The notes under the pieces are model-generated. The model made no database searches and was not told where the DNA came from. It was given only the letters and a program-made list of their open reading frames with translations. Both the position numbers and the translations under genes were made by a program. A DNA stretch of 6,640 bases from Acidobacteriota bacterium. Its GTDB lineage: Bacteria > Acidobacteriota > Blastocatellia > Pyrinomonadales > Pyrinomonadaceae. Shown in pieces: positions 1 to 5,217 of the stretch. The DNA lies in the NCBI GenBank assembly GCA_024640445.1, contig JAHEEZ010000200.1, positions 1-6,640 of the forward strand. The letters run 5' to 3'. Position 1 is the first letter of the stretch; each line of letters starts with the position of its first letter.

Positions 1-745
1 ATCGCAGCTTGTCTTCACCGGGTATCGAGGTCGGATGGACCTGTATGAACTCGCCGTTCGCATACCTTGCACCCTGCTGGTAACACGCAGAAACAGCGCT
101 TCCCGTGCAAACCTGTGAGTTCGTCGATTTACCCCAGATAAGGCCGGGACCGCCGGATGCCATGATGACCGCGTCCGCCTGGAAAGCTTTTAGCTCCAGT
201 GTCTGAAGATTCATCGCGACAAGACCGCGGCAAACCTGATGGTCGTCGAGCACGAGGGACAGCATTTCCCATCCCTCGTATTTCGTCACACTTCCGCCGC
301 TCTCGTACTTTCGGACCTGTTCGTCGAGTGCGTACAGCAACTGCTGCCCCGTCGAAGCACCGGCAAACGCTGTCCTGTGGTGGAGCGTTCCTCCGAACCT
401 GCGGAAATCAAGAAGACCTTCCTTGGTTCTTGAGAACGGCACTCCCATCCTGTCGAATAGATAAATGATCTGGGGCGCCATATCGCACATGCGGCGCACG
501 GGATCCTGATTGGCAAGAAAGTCTCCGCCATAGACCGTGTCGTCGAAATGCTTGAATGGCGAATCGCCCTCGCCCTTTGTGTTGACTGCACCGTTGATTC
601 CGCCCTGCGCGCACACTGAATGCGAACGTTTTACGGGCACGACGGAGAACAGGTCCACGTTGTGGCCCGCTTCGGCGATCTTCATTGCAGCGGCGAGGCC
701 CGCGAGGCCGCCGCCTACAACCGCGATGTTGATCTTGCTGCTCAA
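1..745 (-). CDS. sdhA: Succinate dehydrogenase/fumarate reductase flavoprotein subunit, N-terminal part (cut by window edge)
   Basis: This is the flavoprotein subunit of complex II. It oxidises succinate to fumarate (or the reverse) and passes electrons through SdhB to the membrane cytochrome. About 248 codons are present; the C-terminal part, which carries more of the active site, lies beyond the left edge. The translation shows the FAD dinucleotide-binding loop GGGLAG at residues 11-16. It has the covalent-FAD histidine motif RSHSVCAQGGI with His42, followed by NTKGEGDSPFKHFDDTVYGG. Further on are FRRFGGTLHHRTAFAGASTG, ASGGPG, and NGEFIQVHPTSIPGEDKLR at the edge. The wording is that of the Bacillus-type SdhA family. 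The start is a TTG at 745-743. It is chosen because GGGGG lies 9 nt upstream and the family N-terminus fits, with the FAD loop beginning near residue 11. The gene sits 43 bp after sdhC and is almost certainly co-transcribed with it. The function is very sure; the exact start is less so. Confidence 0.95.
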   Translation of the reverse strand, partial: MSSKINIAVVGGGLAGLAAAMKIAEAGHNVDLFSVVPVKRSHSVCAQGGINGAVNTKGEGDSPFKHFDDTVYGGDFLANQDPVRRMCDMAPQIIYLFDRMGVPFSRTKEGLLDFRRFGGTLHHRTAFAGASTGQQLLYALDEQVRKYESGGSVTKYEGWEMLSLVLDDHQVCRGLVAMNLQTLELKAFQADAVIMASGGPGLIWGKSTNSQVCTGSAVSACYQQGARYANGEFIQVHPTSIPGEDKLR

Positions 746-754
746 AACTATTAA

Positions 755-759
755 CCCCC
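755..759 (-). promoter_or_regulatory. Ribosome binding site supporting the TTG start of sdhA
   Basis: On the minus strand, GGGGG lies 9 nt before TTG (745-743), in the 43-bp gap after the sdhC stop. No ATG or GTG in the sdhA frame lies between the sdhC stop and the FAD-binding loop, so this site decides the start. A second purine-rich stretch, AGGAAG, lies further upstream at about 20 nt from the TTG and is too distant to be the main site. Confidence 0.5.
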
Positions 760-788
760 AGTGACTTCCTAAGAAGAACTTTCGACAA

Positions 789-1529
789 CTAGAATCGTTC
801 GGATTCCACCGGCGCTTGCGCCGGCGCCGCCTGGACTTCGGCCGCCGGTTCACACAATACCGCCGGCAATAGTCCGCATGGCCTTATGAACGAAAACGCA
901 GAGTTCGCACCCGCTGCGAATAGACCGAAACCGATCAATGCGCAAACCGCGAGCGTCAATCTCTGTGCCTTGTTCCCGATCACAAGTCCCCAATCCACTG
1001 CAAAGAGGAAAATGCCATAACCCAGGTGCCACGCTGTCGCGAAAACACCGAGGATATAGAAGATCAGAATTCCGGCGGACTGCATGTCGGCAGCGACGAT
1101 CCCAAAGGCGCGGTCCGCATTTCCGGCAACCGCGACGTCGGTCAAACCGAACCCCGAGAAAAGCCCGAACCGGAAATGCAAGAGGTGGAACAGAATGAAG
1201 ACAAAGAGGAATATCCCCGAGACCCTCTGGAACAGGTAAAGCCAGTTGCGCCCGTAACCATAGGTCAAAACATTGTTCCTTGCTTCTACCGAAATGAAAA
1301 TTCCGTAGACCGAGTGATATAGAAGCGGCACGAAAATGCCGAAGATCTCAATGAAAAGCAGGAACGGCAAATGGTGAATATCCCCAACAGCCTGATTGAA
1401 TACCTCGGGTCCGTTCATTGCCTTCGCATTCGTGAACATGTGAACACCGAAGAACAGTCCGAGCGGGACGATCCCTGTGAGCTGGTGCAATTTTCTTAGC
1501 AGGAAGGTTCTGCTGAATTTAGCCGCCAT
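789..1529 (-). CDS. sdhC: Succinate dehydrogenase diheme cytochrome b subunit (b558 type)
   Basis: This is the membrane anchor of complex II, exchanging electrons between the FeS subunit and the quinone pool through two b hemes. The 246-residue protein shows five hydrophobic segments at about 15-33, 56-80, 98-120, 148-176 and 190-214. Four intramembrane histidines, His30, His72, His115 and His168, fall where the Bacillus subtilis SdhC heme ligands (28, 70, 113, 155) are expected, so this is a diheme single-polypeptide anchor and not a SdhC/SdhD pair. The motif RKLHQLTG near residue 12 is typical of the family. The protein is longer than the roughly 200-residue Bacillus protein, mainly through an Ala/Pro/Glu-rich tail at about 222-246. 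The ATG at 1529 has GAGG 7 nt upstream. It is the first gene of the operon, followed by sdhA; sdhB is expected next, outside the window. It is divergent from the LysR gene. Confidence 0.95.
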   Translation of the reverse strand: MAAKFSRTFLLRKLHQLTGIVPLGLFFGVHMFTNAKAMNGPEVFNQAVGDIHHLPFLLFIEIFGIFVPLLYHSVYGIFISVEARNNVLTYGYGRNWLYLFQRVSGIFLFVFILFHLLHFRFGLFSGFGLTDVAVAGNADRAFGIVAADMQSAGILIFYILGVFATAWHLGYGIFLFAVDWGLVIGNKAQRLTLAVCALIGFGLFAAGANSAFSFIRPCGLLPAVLCEPAAEVQAAPAQAPVESERF

Positions 1530-1625
1530 CTGTTAGCCTCGTACTCAATTTTGTTCGCTCCCGCGACCGATATGGATTCTTGAAACAAGGCCGGCGAAGG
1601 GAGTTTGGTATCCTCAGAATTTCCA

Positions 1626-1655
1626 ATAATACACATTAAACAGCCCGATTGCTAA
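1626..1655 (-). promoter_or_regulatory. Candidate sigma70 promoter for the sdhCA operon
   Basis: On the minus strand, TTAGCA (1655-1650) and TATTAT (1631-1626) are separated by 18 bp, about 95 bp upstream of the sdhC start. The -35 matches the TTGACA consensus at four positions and the -10 matches at five. A short dyad, CTAAATTAG (1652-1660), overlaps the -35. This was found by eye; it is a reasonable but unproven promoter. Confidence 0.4.
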
Positions 1656-1675
1656 ATTAGACGAAATGAATTCAA

Positions 1676-1705
1676 TTGCATTAATTATGTAGTTTTACTT
1701 ATACT
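1676..1705 (+). promoter_or_regulatory. Candidate promoter for the LysR-type regulator gene
   Basis: TTGCAT (1676-1681) and TATACT (1700-1705) are separated by 18 bp on the plus strand, giving a leader of roughly 65 nt before the ATG at 1779. The overlapping TACTTTTG (1702-1709) also fits the TAnnTTTG element used by Bacteroidota, but the gene content does not point strongly to that phylum. This promoter and the sdh promoter point away from each other, with their -35 boxes about 20 bp apart. Confidence 0.45.
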
Positions 1706-1778
1706 TTTGTTTTTGAATGTTTGCATCGGACCAGTCTCCGAAAGTTCTACAGAGACCTGATTCGTCCGACAAGATAAT

Positions 1779-2696
1779 ATGCATATTGAAACTTTCAAGG
1801 TGTTTTGCGATCTCGTGGAGATGCAGAGCTTTTCGCTCGCCGCGGAACGGAATTTCGTTACCCAGTCAGCTGTCAGTCAGCAGATAAGGACGCTCGAAGA
1901 GAAGTTCAAACGAAAACTTCTCGAAAGGGTCCGTGGGCGCCGCGAAATAAAACTCACTCCGGCCGGCGACGTCTTTTACACGGAATGCAAGAACGTCCTG
2001 GACGCCTACAACCAGATGAGGGAAAACATGAACACCCTTGTCGGCCGCGTTAGCGGAACCGTCAAGGTTGCCACGGTTTACAGCGTGGGGCTCCACGAGC
2101 TGCCCCCCAAGGTCCGTGAATTCATGTCGAAATTTCCTTCGATCAAGATCGATCTCGAGTATTCAAGGACGACGCGAGTGGTCAGGGACGTCCTGAAGGG
2201 TGTGGTGGAACTCGGAGTGGTCGCATTTCCGGAACCTCGCAAGGGTCTTACGATCGTGCCGATGGCGAGTGACCGCCTTGTGCTCATAACGTCTCCCGAT
2301 CACGAACTGTCCGGCAAAGACAAAATAGACGTCAAAGAGTTGAAAGGAAGGGACTTCGTGTTGTTCGAAAGGGATATCCCTACGCGCAAAGCGACGGACA
2401 AGATACTGCGTTCATATGGAGTAAGCGTTCAAAAAGTCGCGGAGTTCGACAACATTGAGACCATAAAGAGGGCGGTCGAAGTTGGGTTCGGCATCGCGAT
2501 CGTGCCGCACCCCAGCGTGGTGGATGAAGAGGGTAATGGTCAGCTGTCCGTCGTGAAGTTCAATGAGAAGGACTGGTCCCGGACTGTCGCCGTCGTCCAC
2601 AGGGCCGACCGCGACCTTTCCTTGCCGGCAAAAAAATTCGTTGAACTGCTCAGGAAGGAACCCCGCAAAAAGAAGAAGACGAAAGAAGCCGCGTGA
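1779..2696 (+). CDS. LysR-type transcriptional regulator (CysB/CbbR-like)
   Basis: This 305-residue DNA-binding regulator has the usual LysR layout. A winged helix-turn-helix covers about residues 3-62: FKVFCDLVE, SFSLAAERNFVTQSAVSQQI as recognition region, and LTPAGDVFY as the wing. A linker helix spans about 63-90, and a periplasmic-binding-like effector domain runs from about 93 to 295. The effector domain opens with VSGTVKVATVYSVG and contains ELGVVAFPEP and AVEVGFGIAIVPHPSV, typical of the CysB/CbbR side of the family. The effector cannot be read from sequence. The C-terminus is strongly basic, with a lysine-rich run near residues 295-302. The start ATG at 1779 fits the family N-terminus, but the Shine-Dalgarno match is weak. 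It is transcribed divergently from sdhCA, a layout in which LysR proteins often control the neighbour and themselves. That makes sdh a plausible but unproven target. Confidence 0.93.
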   Translation: MHIETFKVFCDLVEMQSFSLAAERNFVTQSAVSQQIRTLEEKFKRKLLERVRGRREIKLTPAGDVFYTECKNVLDAYNQMRENMNTLVGRVSGTVKVATVYSVGLHELPPKVREFMSKFPSIKIDLEYSRTTRVVRDVLKGVVELGVVAFPEPRKGLTIVPMASDRLVLITSPDHELSGKDKIDVKELKGRDFVLFERDIPTRKATDKILRSYGVSVQKVAEFDNIETIKRAVEVGFGIAIVPHPSVVDEEGNGQLSVVKFNEKDWSRTVAVVHRADRDLSLPAKKFVELLRKEPRKKKKTKEAA

Positions 2697-2702
2697 GAAA
2701 CG

Positions 2703-3965
2703 TTATTCGGCCGCAACAAGTGTAAGCGGGCCGGTCGCCGCAAGTCCGTTTAAGGCGCCCTTTAGCAGATCGATTATTCCTTCCGCTTCCATATATTCCC
2801 TTCCCAGGAGTTTCCGGAATTTCCTTTCCTTCGTTTCGCCCGTCATCTCTTTCAGAATTGCGCCGCAAAGCGCGGTCACAAGTTCAGGGGCGAACTGCTT
2901 TCCGCTGTTCCTCTGAAGGTCCTCGACAACCTCGTGCGCGGGCCGTCGGGCCTTGTAGGGGCGGTTCGTGGTCATCGCGTCGAAAGAATCGGCGAGATTC
3001 ACGATCTTTGCGATGTACGGGATCTCCTCGTCTTTCAATCCGTCGGGGTATCCCCTTCCGTCAAGACGTTCGTGATGATACTTGGCCGCAAGCGGGATAT
3101 CTGAATAGGGATGGTGGATCGGAAGGAGGATCTCGTAACCGACTGACGGATGCTTGTTAAGCTCCGCGGTTTCCTTGGCGTTGATCCTTCGGGGCGAATT
3201 GATGATGTTCTTTTCAACGGTCAGCTTTCCGACATCGTGAAGATATCCGGCGACGGCGACCCCCTCAACACGTTCATCGCTCCAGCCCAGTTCCGCGGCT
3301 ATCAATTCCGAGTACTTTCCGACCCTCACGGAATGCCCTTCTGTATATTTGTCCTTGTAGTCTATGGCTGCCGCAAAAGACTTAACCGTATCCGCGTAGG
3401 TCAGGCGCATCTCGTCGTACATGCGCTTGTTCTCCTCAGCCTTGCGCTCCAGCTGGGCCATCAGGTTTCTTTGATAGATCCCGACCCCTATGTGCCTCGC
3501 CATTGCCTGCACGATGGCTCGGTCAGCGGAACTGAAAGGTTCACCGCTCGCCTTTTCCCCGAGCATTACCATCCCTACAAGCTCGTCATGGACTATCATC
3601 GGGACGATCAACTCGATGCCTTTCTTCTCTATCACCGGCTGATAATGCTGGAAGAAAAGAAGCATTTTCGCCTGGCTCAACTCGATCGGGCTCATTCCGG
3701 CGCTCAGAAATTCGCGCTCGTCCTCAAGGCTGATCGACGCGCTGACCGGAAAATCGTCTCCGAGACCTCTTACCGCGAGAAAATTCAGCTCGTGTCCGAA
3801 TCTCGAGTACCTCGCGATGCCGCCTCGCATGATCGCCAATGAGCCAAGCAGAAGATGAAAAGACGTACGGATCATCTCGTGGAAGTTGAACTTGTGAGCC
3901 ACTTCCTGCCCTATATCCGCAAGTGCAGAAAAGGTGTGGATCAGTTTTTGTTGGTTTTCGGGCAT
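2703..3965 (-). CDS. GAF domain HD-GYP phosphodiesterase (predicted cyclic di-GMP hydrolase)
   Basis: This 420-residue cytoplasmic signalling protein has a GAF sensor domain at about 15-165, a short charged coiled-coil-like linker at about 167-195, and an HD-GYP domain at about 196-375. The catalytic set is complete: His211 in EGHSVRV, His243-Asp244 in LHDVGK, His272, His297-His298 in the stretch HHERLDGRGYP with GYP at 305-307, and Asp326 in NLADSFDAMT. HD-GYP enzymes with these residues hydrolyse cyclic di-GMP, so activity is likely. The GAF domain presumably controls it through an unknown ligand. About 45 residues follow the HD-GYP domain and match nothing I recognise. The frame stays open back to 4076, but I choose ATG 3965. 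It starts a sensible GAF protein (MPENQQKLIHTFSAL), has a GAGAGA stretch about 6 nt upstream, and avoids overlapping the STAS gene, which ends at 4003. It is likely translated from the same mRNA as the STAS gene, 37 bp away. Confidence 0.93.
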   Translation of the reverse strand: MPENQQKLIHTFSALADIGQEVAHKFNFHEMIRTSFHLLLGSLAIMRGGIARYSRFGHELNFLAVRGLGDDFPVSASISLEDEREFLSAGMSPIELSQAKMLLFFQHYQPVIEKKGIELIVPMIVHDELVGMVMLGEKASGEPFSSADRAIVQAMARHIGVGIYQRNLMAQLERKAEENKRMYDEMRLTYADTVKSFAAAIDYKDKYTEGHSVRVGKYSELIAAELGWSDERVEGVAVAGYLHDVGKLTVEKNIINSPRRINAKETAELNKHPSVGYEILLPIHHPYSDIPLAAKYHHERLDGRGYPDGLKDEEIPYIAKIVNLADSFDAMTTNRPYKARRPAHEVVEDLQRNSGKQFAPELVTALCGAILKEMTGETKERKFRKLLGREYMEAEGIIDLLKGALNGLAATGPLTLVAAE

Positions 3966-4002
3966 TTGAGATCTCTCGGAACAGGAATGGATCGGAAAGC
4001 GA

Positions 4003-4317
4003 TCAAGCTTTGCGGATGTCCGCGTGCCTGGTGAGACCGAGTGATTCGAACAGAAGGCCCGTGTCATCGTTGACATCGGTAAAGACCACCTTCGCGTTCG
4101 AGTTCGCCGCCGCGTCGATCACTCCGAGGAGTATGGAAATGCCAATGCTGTTGACGATCTCCGTGTCCCGGAAGCTGACCATCAGAGTGCTGCAGCCGGC
4201 GTCGAGCCTGCGTTTGCATTCGCGCTCGATACGTTCGCCGGTGATCTTGTTCAGGTATTCGTTCGCGTAAACGATGGCGGTTTCACCGTCGTGTCTGACG
4301 TCGATGTCGAAATTCAT
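4003..4317 (-). CDS. STAS domain protein, anti-anti-sigma factor-like
   Basis: This 104-residue protein is a single STAS domain of the SpoIIAA/RsbV kind, acting in the cytoplasm by binding a partner protein according to its phosphorylation state. It begins MNFDIDVRHDGETAIVYANEYLN and has the central stretch IVNSIGISILLGVID. Ser57 aligns with the phosphorylated Ser58 of SpoIIAA, while the preceding Asp of the DSSG motif is Asn56 here. The C-terminal half, with VVFTDVNDDTGLLFESLGL, fits the last strand and helix of the fold. The length is normal. ATG 4317 has GGGAA 6 nt upstream. It is the first gene of a probable two-gene operon with the GAF/HD-GYP gene, downstream of a strong promoter candidate. 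No RsbW-like kinase or PP2C phosphatase lies in the window, so any switch partner must be elsewhere. It may instead act on the HD-GYP protein, but that is inference. Confidence 0.88.
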   Translation of the reverse strand: MNFDIDVRHDGETAIVYANEYLNKITGERIERECKRRLDAGCSTLMVSFRDTEIVNSIGISILLGVIDAAANSNAKVVFTDVNDDTGLLFESLGLTRHADIRKA

Positions 4318-4415
4318 TGTTTGTTCCCGGAATGATCTTGATCCATGTGATAGCCGTTCAAAAGGTATGGTGATAGGTCAAACGGCAGTTCGGCAGTCTT
4401 TTAGAACTCGGGAGT

Positions 4416-4430
4416 TAAAGTAATACTTTA
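4416..4430. promoter_or_regulatory. Inverted repeat over the -10 of the STAS/HD-GYP promoter (candidate operator)
   Basis: TAAAGTA (4416-4422) and TACTTTA (4424-4430) form a perfect 7-bp inverted repeat around a single A. It covers the whole -10 hexamer and part of the spacer of the predicted promoter. A dimeric repressor bound here would block RNA polymerase. No regulator can be named, and no second copy of the site was noticed in the window. Confidence 0.45.
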
Positions 4431-4445
4431 GGGAATTAATGTCAA
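4417..4445 (-). promoter_or_regulatory. Candidate sigma70 promoter for the STAS/HD-GYP operon
   Basis: On the minus strand, a perfect TTGACA (4445-4440) is followed after 17 bp by TACTTT (4422-4417), which keeps the key first, second and last -10 bases. The start of transcription would lie about 90 bp upstream of the STAS ATG. A second perfect TTGACA on the same strand lies at 4477-4472 but has no -10 at a suitable distance. Confidence 0.55.
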
Positions 4446-4538
4446 TGGGGGTGAAGTGGCGGTAAATCGCTTGTCAATTTTGATGTGCCTGGTCGAAGGT
4501 GACCTGCAGAAAGGGCAGACAAGGCCGGGAGATCACTT

Positions 4539-5000
4539 TCACTTGTCCCAGTAGGTCTTGATCTTGAGGTGAAGCATCGGGAAAGGAACGTATTCGGCGG
4601 CTCTGCCGGACTCTCGGAGTTTCTCTACCATATGAAGGCCGCCGTCAGCATTTCGCGTGTGGACGATCAATGTAGCGGCGCGGTGCAGCTCCTTGTTCGC
4701 TGCAAGCCATTCGGCGACCGCGTAACCGGTTCGGTCAAAGTCGTCGTGCTCGTTGGACTCGTAATGATGAGGGAGGAGATCGTGATCAAGGAAAATCACG
4801 TCGAATGCAGATTCGCTCAGGACCTTCTTCGCCTCCTCGACGGTCGCGACGATCTCGACGTTGTCACCCTTGAACCGCTTGCGGAACCAGCGGTGGCGCC
4901 GTTCGTCATCGTCGAGGACAAAGACCTCTATCGGATCCCGCTCTGCCGAGAGATCCGCTAAACCCATTCTTATCAACGCACTACGTACCAGCTTCTTCAT
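4539..5000 (-). CDS. Receiver-like protein of the cyclic-phosphate-processing type
   Basis: This 153-residue protein resembles the family described as 'cyclic-phosphate processing receiver domain', a receiver-fold group proposed to act on cyclic phosphates and not to accept a phosphoryl group from a histidine kinase. The core runs from about residue 25: VFVLDDDERRHRWF (acidic cluster Asp30-32, His36), VIFLDHDL (Asp72, His73, Asp74), GYAVAEWLA, then LIVHTRNADGG (His114, Asn117) and a last strand near YVPF. The LDHDL and VHTRN motifs are what separate this family from ordinary response regulators. The first 23 residues form an additional positively charged helix outside the core. The same frame is open up to 5330, but ATG 5000 is chosen because GGGGA lies just upstream and the sequence before it is not protein-like. 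It has no output domain and no adjacent kinase. It is divergent from the DnaC-like gene. The family call rests on remembered motifs; the true substrate is unknown. Confidence 0.75.
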   Translation of the reverse strand: MKKLVRSALIRMGLADLSAERDPIEVFVLDDDERRHRWFRKRFKGDNVEIVATVEEAKKVLSESAFDVIFLDHDLLPHHYESNEHDDFDRTGYAVAEWLAANKELHRAATLIVHTRNADGGLHMVEKLRESGRAAEYVPFPMLHLKIKTYWDK

Positions 5001-5026
5001 TTTTCCCCATGTACGACGAAACAATA

Positions 5027-5035
5027 AATATATCA
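5027..5035 (-). promoter_or_regulatory. Candidate extended -10 promoter for the receiver-like gene
   Basis: On the minus strand, TGATATATT (5035-5027) is an extended -10 element (TGn followed by TATATT). No good -35 lies 16-18 bp upstream. Transcription would start near 5020, leaving a leader of about 20 nt that still holds the GGGGA site before ATG 5000. Confidence 0.4.
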
Positions 5036-5124
5036 TACGGGAAGGTCCCGGACATCCGCCGGAAAACGATTCGCAACCGCTTATAATGCATGCGCGACAG
5101 CGGCGGGGTGTCTTCCGGTCCACC

Positions 5125-5152
5125 TTGAAAAAGCCCTTGCCGATGCTATAAT
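5125..5152 (+). promoter_or_regulatory. Strong sigma70 promoter candidate for the DnaC-like ATPase gene
   Basis: TTGAAA (5125-5130), a 16-bp spacer and a perfect TATAAT (5147-5152) preceded by TGC make an extended -10 promoter on the plus strand. The expected start near 5159 leaves about 59 nt before ATG 5218 but only about 14 nt before the alternative ATG at 5173, which favours the later start. Confidence 0.6.
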
Positions 5153-5217
5153 CCAACCTGTCCGGCTCGCAGATGTTATTGCTATTCCGACCCTGGCTTC
5201 CGGCAGAATCGAAACTA

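Noticed and set aside
408..788. Minus-strand frame starting with TTG at 788, in front of sdhA
   Set aside because: It is a different frame from sdhA, and its Arg-rich translation shows no motif. The sdhA frame carries the full flavoprotein pattern.
938..1322. Plus-strand open frames opposite sdhC
   Set aside because: They are shadows of the sdhC coding strand; the products are rich in Arg, Pro and Glu with no recognisable domain.
1700..1709. Bacteroidota-type TAnnTTTG promoter as evidence for that phylum
   Set aside because: The same bases fit a normal sigma70 -10, and other promoters in the window (4417-4445, 5125-5152) look sigma70-like, so it does not support a phylum call.
3150..3842. 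Long plus-strand open frame (230 codons) inside the HD-GYP region
   Set aside because: It lies wholly antisense to the HD-GYP gene, whose minus-strand product has all domain motifs. The plus-strand translation shows no recognisable fold and no ribosome binding site.
3966..4076. Extended N-terminus of the HD-GYP frame back to 4076
   Set aside because: It would overlap the 3' end of the STAS gene by 74 bp, and the added 37 residues are not GAF-like. ATG 3965 gives a sensible protein.
4491..4518. Small inverted repeats after the receiver-like gene (GGTC/GACC and CTGC/GCAG) as a terminator
   Set aside because: The arms are only 4 bp with no T-run on the minus strand, too weak to call.
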